Source: Flavobacterium muglaense (GTDB lineage Bacteria; Bacteroidota; Bacteroidia; Flavobacteriales; Flavobacteriaceae). From it: 64,000 nucleotides of DNA. This document shows positions 1 through 10,300 of the stretch, piece by piece (within the stretch, counting starts at the first letter, position 1; each line of letters begins with the position of its first letter). Below the pieces are notes generated by a model. The model saw nothing but the letters and a program-made list of their open reading frames with translations. It did not search any database and was not told the DNA's origin. The stretch covers positions 122,978 through 186,977 of the forward strand of contig NZ_JACRUK010000003.1 in assembly GCF_014305155.1 (NCBI RefSeq). The letters are read 5' to 3'. A program made the translations under genes and the position numbers.

Positions 1-570
1 ATTCCAAGTACCACTTGATTTTTCAAGTATAACATTTACATTTCTTAATTCAACACCTTGCAATCCTAATGCTTGTACAGATTCGGTTATTGCTCTACCG
101 TAATCACCAATACCAATTTTTTGTTTTTCCAAACCTGATACATTATCTTTAATGTATTTGTTGTTTTCATCTAGTTTTGAATTGATTGCAGTTACTGCGG
201 TTTGACCCTCAGTTGTTTTGGTGTTGATTTGGTTTCTTATTGCTAAAAGTTGTTTATTGTTTTCTCTAGCTTCGGCAATTGAAGTATTTTCTTTTGCAAT
301 AGCTTGTGTTGCAGCATCAGTTGCTTTTGCAAAAGCTTGGTTTGCTGTTGATAATTGTGCAACAACATTTTTTTGTGCATTGTAAGATGTTTGCAGTCTA
401 GCAATTTCAACTACATTTTTTGTAAATGAATCTGAATTTGTTTGATTGGAATCAGTAAGTGTTTTTTGTGCTGCTTTCAGTTTATCAATTTCAGCACGTG
501 TTTCAGTCATTTTACTAATTAGTGCATTAGTGTTAATATCAAGTGATAACACTTCTATAATTTGAGCCAT
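1..570 (-). CDS. Phage tail tape-measure-like protein, N-terminal part (runs off left edge)
   Basis: The reading frame opens with ATG at 568-570 and stays open for 190 codons to the window edge, so the C-terminus is missing. The visible part is Ala/Gln/Asn/Lys-rich and predicted coiled coil, with repeated helical stretches such as IDKLKAAQKTL and a later segment KQKIGIGDYGRAI. That resembles the N-terminal coiled-coil zone of tape-measure proteins in Bacteroidetes tailed phages, which set tail length and line the tail tube. It is the last gene seen of a long minus-strand late operon, 40 bp after the preceding structural gene, where tape-measure genes often sit. The family is inferred from composition and context; another coiled-coil tail protein is possible. 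Confidence 0.6.
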   Translation of the reverse strand, partial: MAQIIEVLSLDINTNALISKMTETRAEIDKLKAAQKTLTDSNQTNSDSFTKNVVEIARLQTSYNAQKNVVAQLSTANQAFAKATDAATQAIAKENTSIAEARENNKQLLAIRNQINTKTTEGQTAVTAINSKLDENNKYIKDNVSGLEKQKIGIGDYGRAITESVQALGLQGVELRNVNVILEKSSGTWN

Positions 571-610
571 TTATTCCATAGTATATATTTTTTCGTTATT
601 GTTGTTGTTT

Positions 611-2476
611 TTAATAATTAGCTTTAATCAATTCTACTTTACAAGTTTTACCAAGTTGATAATCTTGTATTTTATTTACTATATAATAACCACCAAGTTG
701 TTTAAAATAATATAGTTTTGAAAAGTCAAAATTGTTTATTTGAGAAATATCAAAATACATTTCAGCAGTTATTAATTTGAAATCATTTAATATACCTTCA
801 AATTTCACATAAGGTTGTAAGTACACATCTTTACTTAGATAAAATGGATTAATTAATATTTTATCACCAGTTAATTCAGAACCTATAAATGTGTTTAAAT
901 CTAAACGACTTAACGATATGAAATGAAAATGATTTGTTAAACTTCTATATGTAGTTACACCATCACTTAAATCTTTTGTCCACAATAAATATTGATTTGA
1001 ATAGTATCCAAGTTCTTTTGATTGAAATTCTTCTTTTGCATACATTTTTGAAGTTAATACAATCTTTGTTTCTTCAAGATTAACATTGTTTATTGTTATT
1101 GTTTTATCTTCATAACTTGAACCATCAACATTATATTTATATTTGATAATGTTGTTTTGCGCATAAGAACCATATTTGTATTTCTCATTTATTTTTTTTA
1201 CAAATGAATTTGATAAATCAATTAAATTATTACTATCATAATTTATTATTTCATCAAATGTTTTGAATGTATAATGATTGGTATATTTATCTTTATAAAT
1301 GGTTAAACCATAACGATATATAATTTCATTAAGAAAATCTTTTACTTGAAATTCCTTTAATGAGTTTTTAAAATTTACTTCGTTACCACCAATCAAATAA
1401 TATTTAAGATTCAATTTAAAAGTGATGTTATTTAATTTATAACCACCAGATGTTCTTGCAATTATTTTAATTGTATCATTTGAATTAAGTGTTAATATTG
1501 GTTTAGTTTTAATATCATACGCTGTACCGTTGTTAACTATAACTTCAACAACCATTGCATTTCTTATACCAAAAGCAGTTTGACCATATATACCTTTATC
1601 CCATTTACCAGTTCCAACACCATCATCAACGAATTGATACACACCAGTAGTTGGAATCAGATAAACTTCATCAGTTGAAAATGAACCTGAATATGGTGCT
1701 GCTGAATTATGTTTAACAACAAATGCTGAATAACTAGAATTACCTAAGTTTGTACCTTGTTGAAAAGATGTGTTAGAATAAAATATAATTGGTTCAGCAT
1801 CAACTGGATAACCATTTGAATAACTAATATATAACTCTTCATATTCAGTTGTTAAAAAAGTACTTCCTGAGTAGGTTGCATCAGCATAATCAAATATCTT
1901 ATCAACTAAATAACTTACTTTAACTGATGGTACTAAATAATCCATATTAACACTAGTACCACTAGTACCACCAGTTACAAATGTAAATCTTGCTTTACCA
2001 CCGTAATCAGCAACTATATAAGTATATGGACTTGTTGCAATATTTGTAATTGAATTAATAACATTTGTTAATGTTTTTGGGTGTTCCAAAGCATCAACAT
2101 CAAGTTCAGATAATGTAACATTTTCAATTGATTTATATAAATCAATTAAACCATCATACACATTAATTGAAATATATTCATCAGTTGTTTCTTCAATTAC
2201 ACCCCAACCTTTATAAATCATATAATCATTACCAACGATATATGTAACTTCTAATTTTCTACTTGGTAATGCATAACCAGTACTATTAAATTCACCAATA
2301 AAACCCAAGGCTTGTAAATTATTTGGTGTTTTTGGAATATGAATATTTTTTGTATATGATGTTTGTCTTGATTGCAAACTAATTAAATCATTTACTTGAA
2401 GTGTTCGAGCAAAATCAGTCGAATTATTTGTTAATTCAAATTCAACATCATTTATAAAAATTCTTTCATTTGCCAT
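611..2476 (-). CDS. Putative phage tail/baseplate structural protein
   Basis: A 621-residue protein with no signal peptide and no membrane segment. It is rich in beta-forming residues, Tyr, Asn and Ser. The N-terminus (about 1-90) has a compact pattern including NDVEFELTNN and TKNIHIPKT that I associate with tail or baseplate proteins of flavobacterial and Bacteroides phages, but I cannot name a family. Its start overlaps the stop of the upstream gene by one base (TAATG), which implies translational coupling in the late operon. It lies between tail-completion-type genes and a tape-measure-like gene, so a tail tip or baseplate role is the best guess. No catalytic motif was recognised. Confidence 0.55.
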   Translation of the reverse strand: MANERIFINDVEFELTNNSTDFARTLQVNDLISLQSRQTSYTKNIHIPKTPNNLQALGFIGEFNSTGYALPSRKLEVTYIVGNDYMIYKGWGVIEETTDEYISINVYDGLIDLYKSIENVTLSELDVDALEHPKTLTNVINSITNIATSPYTYIVADYGGKARFTFVTGGTSGTSVNMDYLVPSVKVSYLVDKIFDYADATYSGSTFLTTEYEELYISYSNGYPVDAEPIIFYSNTSFQQGTNLGNSSYSAFVVKHNSAAPYSGSFSTDEVYLIPTTGVYQFVDDGVGTGKWDKGIYGQTAFGIRNAMVVEVIVNNGTAYDIKTKPILTLNSNDTIKIIARTSGGYKLNNITFKLNLKYYLIGGNEVNFKNSLKEFQVKDFLNEIIYRYGLTIYKDKYTNHYTFKTFDEIINYDSNNLIDLSNSFVKKINEKYKYGSYAQNNIIKYKYNVDGSSYEDKTITINNVNLEETKIVLTSKMYAKEEFQSKELGYYSNQYLLWTKDLSDGVTTYRSLTNHFHFISLSRLDLNTFIGSELTGDKILINPFYLSKDVYLQPYVKFEGILNDFKLITAEMYFDISQINNFDFSKLYYFKQLGGYYIVNKIQDYQLGKTCKVELIKANY

Positions 2477-3579
2477 TATAATGTTTGTGTGTTAATCTGT
2501 GGTAATGTTATTGTAACATTCATTTTATATTGGTTATTCTTTTTGTTAAATACTGTATTGCTTTCATTAACAGCAACCCCAATAAATGAATATTGATTCA
2601 TTTGTCTAAATGGTTCGTTATAGATATACATTTCAACAAATGGTGAACTTAAAATACTTTGGATGTAACTTCTTTCAAATTCATTGAACTTGGTTGTTAA
2701 CACCTTTGCATTGTCTGCTTTCTTACCTGTAATTTGTGATGTTGATGTTAAGTGTTGGAGATTGTTAAATCCTGTACTTAATTCACTAATGGTATCTGTT
2801 TTGATTGATTCACTTATTTCATCAAATAACCAATATGAATAGCTTCCAGCATCATTAAACCATTTAAGATATACACCACATTTTGATTCATTCCTTTTGA
2901 TTAATAGGTTTGATTTGAATGTTTCATTAACCCATAATTCACATTTATTAACTGTTGTTGATAAACCAATTAAATTGGTTAAGAATTCGTTATTTGCTCC
3001 ATCTGAAAGAAATAATCTTTTTACTTTATCATTTGATGATGTTGCAGGTGCTGATATATTATAAGTTGATGTGTTTTTCAAATAATAAGTATCACCAGTT
3101 GTTAAACCAAAAATGGCAAAATCGATTGGATAACCCTCAAAATATGGTAAATAGTAATCAACATTGTTTTGTGTCGGTAATAGAATGTTAATAGTATTAC
3201 TAGAATTGATTTTGTCATTATATCCTATCAGTTGTTCAACATTTTTTTTGAATTTATAAGTCTTTGAAATAAAAGCACCACTAATATAAATAGTTATTGG
3301 TAATATTAAAGAAAGTGATTCATCATCATAAATACTAGATGAGTATAATTGTGGTATAATTGAATCCTTAAAGTTATTTTTGTTGATTAATGATGTGACA
3401 ATACTTTTGAAATTAAAAAAGTATTTATTATTTATTCCATATATAGCAAAAATATCATCCGTTGAATCAATTACTATATATGCGCTTGGATATGTACCAA
3501 CTTCATCAATTTCAAATTCAATTATTGAATCATTATAAGCTGGATTAATTGGTAATAAATCATTTGTTATTGTAATCAT
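2476..3579 (-). CDS. Hypothetical phage structural protein
   Basis: A 367-residue protein, unrecognised. The composition is beta-rich, with alternating Ile/Tyr/Ser/Asn and no transmembrane segment or signal. It is joined to its neighbours on both sides by one-base TAATG overlaps, so it is surely translated as part of the late operon. Position between small tail-completion-type genes and the large tail protein suggests a tail or baseplate component. No function can be assigned from motifs. Confidence 0.55.
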   Translation of the reverse strand: MITITNDLLPINPAYNDSIIEFEIDEVGTYPSAYIVIDSTDDIFAIYGINNKYFFNFKSIVTSLINKNNFKDSIIPQLYSSSIYDDESLSLILPITIYISGAFISKTYKFKKNVEQLIGYNDKINSSNTINILLPTQNNVDYYLPYFEGYPIDFAIFGLTTGDTYYLKNTSTYNISAPATSSNDKVKRLFLSDGANNEFLTNLIGLSTTVNKCELWVNETFKSNLLIKRNESKCGVYLKWFNDAGSYSYWLFDEISESIKTDTISELSTGFNNLQHLTSTSQITGKKADNAKVLTTKFNEFERSYIQSILSSPFVEMYIYNEPFRQMNQYSFIGVAVNESNTVFNKKNNQYKMNVTITLPQINTQTL

Positions 3580-4037
3580 TATTTATTCTCTATTTTTTGT
3601 ATCATTATTGTAATCTCATTAATAAAAAGATTAACATTTATTTTATTTATCTTTTCAAGAATTGTATCAATTCTTTCTGGTGTTATAACTTGTTCATATA
3701 TCTTTAAATGATTTTCTTTATTTGTTCCTTGTTTACCAATTTTTCTAGCAATCAAATATGCTAGACTTGATATTTTCATATTTTTTTCAATTGGTGTTAT
3801 TCCTTTAGCTATTAACCATTGTTCAATTGGTGCTGTTGGTGGTTGCTTTCCTGCAACCCTACCAGCCAAATACACATAACCACTTAATGTTGCTTTGTTA
3901 GGCGAATAGGACGTATTTAAACCATTTAAAAACTCACCTGATACCTTTTTACCACTTGATTCATATACATCAATTATATCAGCTTTTATTGCTTCCATTT
4001 CTTGTTTAAGAATCTCATCATAATTAAAGAAATCCAT
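3579..4037 (-). CDS. Small phage protein, possible head-tail joining/tail-completion
   Basis: A 152-residue protein with a charged helical N-terminus, a middle segment GYVYLAGRVAGKQPPTAP followed by IEQWLIAKGI, and a helical Lys/Ile-rich C-terminus. Size and place (after terminase and two small genes, before the large tail proteins) match the tail-completion or HK97 gp10-type slot, and the IEQWL..KGI pattern recurs in such proteins. The start codon shares one base with the upstream stop, and its own stop overlaps the next start. The call rests on position and size more than on a decisive motif. Confidence 0.5.
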   Translation of the reverse strand: MDFFNYDEILKQEMEAIKADIIDVYESSGKKVSGEFLNGLNTSYSPNKATLSGYVYLAGRVAGKQPPTAPIEQWLIAKGITPIEKNMKISSLAYLIARKIGKQGTNKENHLKIYEQVITPERIDTILEKINKINVNLFINEITIMIQKIENK

Positions 4038-4438
4038 TATTCAATAAGTGTTATTGAATATGTTATTAATAATCCATCAAGATTAAAATCAAAAAGGTTA
4101 ATCACTTCAACTTGTGTAAATTTGTTTATTGTTGCATCAGCACATACCAACGCATTTTTTAATATTGTTGAAGCTTCATTCATAAGAGGTTTAATGTTGT
4201 TGATATATTTATCTTTGTAATCTTCATCAACATCACTAGATACCAATAACATCAATTTACCGCTGTATGTATGTGTTTCAACACCAGCATCACTAAATGA
4301 TGTATCAATAGTTATTGGGTCAATGAATAAATGAACTTTATCCGTTGTCATATCATCATATAAATTTTGATAATCTGATTTTGAATACTCAAAAACCCAT
4401 TCGTTATTAATTGCTAATGTTTGTAATAGTTCATACAT
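4037..4438 (-). CDS. Small phage protein, possible tail terminator/completion
   Basis: A 133-residue protein with mixed alpha/beta composition, reading MYELLQTLA at the start and a beta-rich C-terminus ending in LLITYSITLIE. The length and place, directly before the gp10-like gene product in transcription order, are usual for tail terminator or tail-completion proteins. It starts two bases after the stop of the 202-residue gene and overlaps the next start by one base. The family is not recognised with confidence. Confidence 0.5.
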   Translation of the reverse strand: MYELLQTLAINNEWVFEYSKSDYQNLYDDMTTDKVHLFIDPITIDTSFSDAGVETHTYSGKLMLLVSSDVDEDYKDKYINNIKPLMNEASTILKNALVCADATINKFTQVEVINLFDFNLDGLLITYSITLIE

Positions 4439-4439
4439 A

Positions 4440-5048
4440 TTATTTTTTTATTTGTTTCTTTTGTAATTCAGAAATTTCTTTTTGAATTTTAGCTTTAGTA
4501 TTATCAAGACTTAATTTTGTGAATACAGTTAAATATTGCATCTTTTCAATTTTATTCCATTTGGTTATATCACCATTTGAAAGATTATCAAAGACATTTA
4601 AAATACCATACTTTGACATTCTTTCGTTTGCGTTGGTTAATTCAACATTTATATCATCTTCATCATTGCTTAATTCGTTAAATTCCATATTTTGAATTTG
4701 AATTAAATCAGCTTTGATACTTGATATAATACCATAGAATTGTATGATTGTAAAATTTAATACTTCATTACGTTTTAATTTAGTTAACATCATTACCGAA
4801 TCAATAATAGATTCAATATCGGTACTACCAAATGAATTTCTTATTTCAGTTACTTCACCAAATGTTAATTCAAGTATTGATGGTATTTGAATTGTTTTTG
4901 ATTCTTTAATCTTATACCATTTATATTTTGGATTTTGTATTTGTCTTAATGGATTCAGATTATCAAGTATTGATAAATAATCAACTATTAATTTATAATC
5001 TTGAATTATAAAAAAGTTTTTAATTTTATAGTTAACTATCTTTTCCAT
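4440..5048 (-). CDS. Hypothetical phage protein following the terminase
   Basis: A 202-residue protein, mostly helical, with an acidic middle (NELSNDEDDINVEL) and a Lys/Gln-rich C-terminal coiled coil ending in KKQIKK. Its start lies inside the 3' end of the large-terminase gene (13-base overlap), so the two are translationally linked. I recognise no family. Tail assembly chaperone and tail accessory protein are both compatible with position, but neither is shown by sequence. Confidence 0.45.
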   Translation of the reverse strand: MEKIVNYKIKNFFIIQDYKLIVDYLSILDNLNPLRQIQNPKYKWYKIKESKTIQIPSILELTFGEVTEIRNSFGSTDIESIIDSVMMLTKLKRNEVLNFTIIQFYGIISSIKADLIQIQNMEFNELSNDEDDINVELTNANERMSKYGILNVFDNLSNGDITKWNKIEKMQYLTVFTKLSLDNTKAKIQKEISELQKKQIKK

Positions 5049-6205
5049 TTTAAATTAAAGTGTGTTGATTTTTTACTAAATTTCATTAAAAAGAAATAAC
5101 GTAATCCATCTAAAATATGATTGTATGTGTCAATTGGAATTGATAATTGATTACCATCTTTATCTTTTGCCCATACATAATTTTGTAACTCTTTAATTAA
5201 ATTAATGCTTCTACTGGTTACTTTAAATGGTTGTTCTTGGATTAATTGAATACCATAATTGATACTATCTTTACCTTTAATAACTGGTAATACTGTTAAT
5301 CCATAATGTTTAAGTTCAGCAATACTTTTTGGTTCAGCTGAATCAGCATATATTATTGCATTTTTTGCATCACTAGATTTAATTAATGATGCTAATTGTG
5401 AATTCAACAAACCTTTTTGATATATCTTTTCATCTATTATTATTTCACCGTTGTAACGATATACACTTACAAGTGCTGATGGGTCGTTACTGAAACCAAA
5501 ATCTAAACCACTACCTAATAATTCTGCGTTTTCTGGTAATGAATCAATTTCTGACCAATCATTGTATATCGCCCCAGATTGAATACCAAGTTGACCCAAT
5601 CCCATTACTTTCCATCTGTTTTTGTAATAGTCCGATGTTTCAGATTTGACTAACCAAGATTCAATTTCATCAATTATTTTTTCATTTAAGAATTCATTAT
5701 CTTTATATGTAACAATAAGAAAATCAACATTATCATTTCCTATCAATTCAGTATGTGCATAAAATGGTGATGTTGGGTTATAGTCTAAAAATGTGAACAA
5801 TTTTGTTCTAACATTTAATTCAGAAAATGCTTCAAATGTTATGTTGTTTGCTTCATTTAAAAATAAAATATCACGTCTTGAACCTCTTAATTTTGTTGAA
5901 TCATCAGCACCAAAAAATTCAAATGTTGATTTACCAACCTTAATTGTTCTATCAGTTTTATTATGATTTGTTTCATCATATAAATCCAATAAGATTAATA
6001 TATCTTGAAAATCTTTATATGCACCTCTTTTAAGTACTGGTACACTTTCAGCTACAATTGAAATAAGTAAATCTTTCTTTAATCCATAATATATTAAATA
6101 CAGTAAGATTGAAAATGTTTTACCAGCACTTGTACCACCTTGAATTACTCTTATTGGTTGTTTAAGTGTTGCAATTTTATTAAATGTTGTTGTTGGTATT
6201 ATCAT
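5036..6205 (-). CDS. terL: Phage terminase large subunit
   Basis: A 389-residue packaging motor and nuclease. The N-terminal ATPase shows Walker A GGTSAGKT (about 23-30), Walker B ILFLNE (about 113-118) with the catalytic acidic residue, and a coupling-type segment after it. The C-terminal RNase H-like nuclease shows an early Asp in GLDFGFSNDP (about D235), a second acidic position in YADSAEP (about D288/E291), and a third Asp in HILDGLRYFF (about D366). Together these define a full-length TerL, somewhat shorter than the usual 420-550 residues. It overlaps its upstream gene by one base. It cuts concatemeric phage DNA and pumps it into proheads through the portal. Unusually, it is downstream of capsid and portal genes. 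Confidence 0.92.
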   Translation of the reverse strand: MIIPTTTFNKIATLKQPIRVIQGGTSAGKTFSILLYLIYYGLKKDLLISIVAESVPVLKRGAYKDFQDILILLDLYDETNHNKTDRTIKVGKSTFEFFGADDSTKLRGSRRDILFLNEANNITFEAFSELNVRTKLFTFLDYNPTSPFYAHTELIGNDNVDFLIVTYKDNEFLNEKIIDEIESWLVKSETSDYYKNRWKVMGLGQLGIQSGAIYNDWSEIDSLPENAELLGSGLDFGFSNDPSALVSVYRYNGEIIIDEKIYQKGLLNSQLASLIKSSDAKNAIIYADSAEPKSIAELKHYGLTVLPVIKGKDSINYGIQLIQEQPFKVTSRSINLIKELQNYVWAKDKDGNQLSIPIDTYNHILDGLRYFFLMKFSKKSTHFNLKWKR

Positions 6206-6744
6206 TAAAACGGTAAATCATTTTCATCTTCGTTATTGTTAGTTGAATCTATTTGTTTTGGTTTAATTTCAACAAAATCAGTATTAATTAATGAATCAAT
6301 TAGTTTGCGTTGTTCTTCACTTCCAGCTGTTATTTGAATGATTGTTTCTTGTTCATTTTTATTAATATTTTCTGAAATATGTTTAAGATTCCATTCAGCA
6401 AATTTTCGTTCTAATAACCAAGCGTATCTTGTCCATTGACCAGTTGTATCATTCATTAGTTTATTTACTAGTATTGCTTTTTGTCTTATTAATGCTAAAT
6501 GAATCATTCCAATAAATTCTTTTCCAATTTCTTCGGTTGGGTGAAATTTTCCAGCTTTCCATTTTTCGAATGTTGATTTTGATATTTGGCTATCAATTGG
6601 TAAACCTCGATTTACTAAAAAAACAAGGTCTTCATCTGTATAACTAATTATATCATCAGCTTCAAGTACTGTATTTAATTGTTGTACCCAAACTTGCATT
6701 TTAAATGGTCTTCCAACCTTATTTTTTTCAAATTCATTATTCAT
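6205..6744 (-). CDS. Candidate terminase small subunit with SSB-like C-terminal tip
   Basis: A 179-residue protein encoded immediately upstream of terL, with a one-base overlap. A helix-turn-helix-like region lies at about residues 30-75 (DEDLVFLVNRGLPID followed by STFEKWKAGKFHP), fitting the DNA-recognition domain of a small terminase. The last residues are NNNEDENDLPF, an acidic tail ending in Leu-Pro-Phe, as in the protein-docking tip of bacterial SSB. TerS is inferred from position plus the HTH-like segment; the SSB-like tail is seen directly and is not a known TerS hallmark. A terminator hairpin lies between this gene and the holin gene upstream. Confidence 0.6.
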   Translation of the reverse strand: MNNEFEKNKVGRPFKMQVWVQQLNTVLEADDIISYTDEDLVFLVNRGLPIDSQISKSTFEKWKAGKFHPTEEIGKEFIGMIHLALIRQKAILVNKLMNDTTGQWTRYAWLLERKFAEWNLKHISENINKNEQETIIQITAGSEEQRKLIDSLINTDFVEIKPKQIDSTNNNEDENDLPF

Positions 6745-6805
6745 TATATAATATGTTTATAACCATAATAATACTATCATTTTGTGATAAGTAAAACCCA
6801 TAAAA

Positions 6806-6829
6806 AAACCCACTCGTTAAAGTGGGTTT
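6806..6829 (-). terminator. Intrinsic terminator between holin and terminase genes
   Basis: A perfect 9-bp stem (AAACCCACT / AGTGGGTTT) with a 6-base loop. On the minus strand it is followed by a run of T. It lies 20 bp after the holin stop and 60 bp before the small-terminase start, so transcripts from upstream late genes should partly end here. Confidence 0.75.
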
Positions 6830-6848
6830 AGTTTATTAAGTTGTTATG

Positions 6849-7295
6849 TTATTTTGTATCTTCCTTTTTATCATCAATTAATTCGTTTAAATCTGTTTTC
6901 ATTCCTTTTAGTTTATTAATCATTTCTTTGAAGATTACCCAAAATGATTTATTTCCTAATTTCATTGAAGATTCATCAAGGCTTTTTAATTCGATATAAC
7001 TCCAAGTTGCTGTAACTATTTTTGGTATTAAATATTCAATTCCAAATAACATTTTTCCAGCTATATATTTATTTACTAAAAAAGCTAAAATGATTGTTGT
7101 TAAGTAGAAAAATAATTTAATCACAATATTAAATAATTTATGTGATTTGAATGATTTAATTGATTCTATTTTAATTGATACGTATATTCCAAATGCTGTA
7201 TCTAGCATTACCATCATAAACATAATAATTAATAACCCCTGAATAGGTGTTAAAAATGTTGTTATTATTGCCAAAAGCACTAGTGTTATTTTCAA
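6849..7295 (-). CDS. Phage holin family protein
   Basis: A 148-residue membrane protein. Hydrophobic segments lie at about 1-32 (two closely packed helices, with a MFMMVMLDTAFGIYVSIK stretch) and about 55-95, with a charged C-terminal tail ending in IDDKKEDTK. The MVMLD..FGI pattern next to a second transmembrane hairpin is typical of the Bacteroidetes and Firmicutes phage holin family (holin_4/toxin secretion type). It would make the inner-membrane lesion that frees the endolysin encoded at 18.1-18.7 kb. It starts 26 bp after the giant fibre gene and ends just before a terminator. Holin and endolysin genes are 11 kb apart, which is unusual. Confidence 0.75.
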   Translation of the reverse strand: MKITLVLLAIITTFLTPIQGLLIIMFMMVMLDTAFGIYVSIKIESIKSFKSHKLFNIVIKLFFYLTTIILAFLVNKYIAGKMLFGIEYLIPKIVTATWSYIELKSLDESSMKLGNKSFWVIFKEMINKLKGMKTDLNELIDDKKEDTK

Positions 7296-7321
7296 TTTAT
7301 TTCATATTTTTATTTTTAATG

Positions 7322-10300
7322 TTATTTTTTGTTGTAACCACCAAATGGATAAGTTTCACCCTCATTTCTTTGTTCACTAACATATTCATTAAATGGAGTG
7401 AAACTAAAACTTTTGACCCTCATTTCAATAGATTCAAAATCAGCTTTCATACCACCATCAGTATCAACAACACCACCAGCCCAAGCATTATTTGGGTTAA
7501 CTAACCAAGGTGATGATGGTAATGGTGATGATGGAAACCAAACACCAAATGTGAAAAAACCACTTATATCTGGAACAGTATCACCACTTAATGTGTTGAT
7601 GTTTGTTCTTTTTAATAAATCATCAACATAGAATTCAACTCTATCTGGATACCAATCAAATCTTAATTTGTGGTAATCACCATCAGCAATATTAAAACCA
7701 ACTGATGTTAAATTATCTCTATACTCTTCCCAATATGATGGGTCGGTTGTTGCTACATCCCAATTCTTTAGCTCACCTCTCCAAGTATTACATTTCATAT
7801 TGCTTAATGATGGATTTGATAATGTACCACCGTCTAAATGTGATGGAAATTCTATATCAATTTCGTGGTTTCTTGTTATATAAAAACCATCATCAACTGT
7901 TCCTTGTTCGTGTAATCCCTCGTTATTAGTTGGGGATTGTTCAGTAGTTATTACAATTTTACTAAATGTATTACCAACCGTTAAAAAAGTTGTTGGGTTA
8001 TAATAAACTACACTTGGTTCATTTCCCACACAAGTATAAATTGTTTGTGATACATCTTGGTCAATTATAAATTTATCTCCAATATTAAAATTAGTTCCAT
8101 AACTAATTATACCATAATCATCAATTGTATTATTGATGGTATAACCTGATTCTATTATATTAATAACATCAACAGTTTCATAAGCTTCACCAATAAATTG
8201 TGGATAACGTGGGTCAGTTGGATAAATTTCATTATAAAAAAAAGTCCACATAGCATAAGCCACACCCAATTGATTTGGTATTAAAGCTTCAATTTCATAA
8301 GAACCAAAACCAGTTCTTTTATTATAAACAATACACCCACCAACTCTATTAGTCCAAGGTTCACCAAATTGTGGGTCTGATACGTTTGTATGTATTTTTT
8401 TTATTCCATCCCTATCAACACCTTGTGTTGTACCAGTATAATTATCACCATTTGCTTTTAGAATAAGTTCATCATTTCTTAAAAAAACATTATCTGGAAC
8501 AACACCACCATTTGCACCACCCCAAGCACGATTTAAAACATAATAGTTATTTCTTAATGTATCAGGATTTTTAAAATCATCAAAAAAAGATTCAGTTTCA
8601 ACTACAACATCTTGAATATTAACTAATAATAGTGCTGATGTGTGTAATTCAGATTCCAATTTCAAATAGTATTCACCATTTGGTAGTTCTGATGTTGGTG
8701 GTATTGTAAAAGTCGTAATTTCATTAGTGTATCTACCAATCCAACTTTCATCAACTGTATATTCAACTAATGGATTATTTTTAGCTTGAAAAACAACTAC
8801 TGGTGTTGGTTTAGTTGCTAAAATATTAATTTGATTTTCACTTATATAACCACGGTATCTTATATATATATTTGCAAATGAATATCCACTTGAACTAGTT
8901 GTAACACCCGAAATCAATCCTGCACCAATATTTATTGGGTATGCAGTTGTTGATGTTGGAACTGTTAAACCACTAAAATTAACTGTTGCTTTTGCATTAT
9001 TTAGATAAATAAAAGTATAATCATTACTATTACCTTTTCTATTTAAACAAATTTGATTCCAACCTATAACAATTGATTCAGCTGTTGTGTATTTTTGTAA
9101 AGTTGATGCTTTGTAAAATTCAATATTAACCTTACCATTTGAATCAATATACATACTACCATAATCTGATGTAATACCATAATGATAAATATATTTAGTT
9201 GTTCCAGTCGATGGTAAAGCTGGTATATGAACCCATACTGCAAATACAGTATCATTTAACCCATCAGCACCAAAAAATGCTGTTGAATCAAAACCTGAAT
9301 CAGGGTCAGATGGTAATTGAAAATAAGTATTGGTTGTATTTAGTTTCAATGATTGTACATCATCAACAACTGTAAAAGTTGCACCAGTACCAATTAATGA
9401 ACCATTTGAAAGATTATCAAAAATATCAGAATAATTTTGTTTTAATTCAAAATGTGAACCAGCTTTTGGTGATACAAATTGACTATCTAATAGTTTTTTT
9501 CCATATACTTCTAAACTGTTACCAGCATTCAATGTATAACCCTGTAAGCTTGTAATGTAAAATGGTGCATCGGTATCAATTTCATTATCATTATAAACCA
9601 ATTTCCAATAACCATTTTTACCTACATATTTAAACTTTGTTTCCTTCCAAGTATCAACAACACCAATATATCTTTTTTCTATTTCATTCCATTCATTTGA
9701 TTTACCAACATAACCTTTTTGATTTGGTATGTTAGGTGTTAATGATGGTGGTGTTCCAGCTGTACCGTCCATTGGTCTATTGTATGCAAATTCTCTAATT
9801 GTAACCCATTCTAAACCATCAAAACCTTTAAGAATTAATCTAATTTGAATCCAATTTTCACCTTCATCAGTTACTTCAACCACTCCATAAGATTGTTCAT
9901 AACTTGGATACATACCACCTGAATTTTCAGTTGAATTTATTTGCCAAGGACCACCTTCAATATCATTATATTGGTCAATTGGTGAAGCTGCTAAATTTGG
10001 TATTAAATACTTTTCATCTAGTGTTGACCAGTTTAATGTATTACCACTTATATCAGTTGCATATACTGTATTTCTTCCATCATCAATTGCTTGTAAATGT
10101 GCATCAGCTGTAACAATTGTTATGTTATTTATTTGATTGGAATAAATATAATTAGCTATTTCTTTTCGTTCAGTTGCAAAACTTCCCCAAGTCATACCAC
10201 CATTTAAAAAACTTTGTCCTAATGGATTATTAATATCAGCATTGTATGTAATTGGACTAAACCAAATAATGTTTTCACCACCATTTTTAGCTGCTAATAA

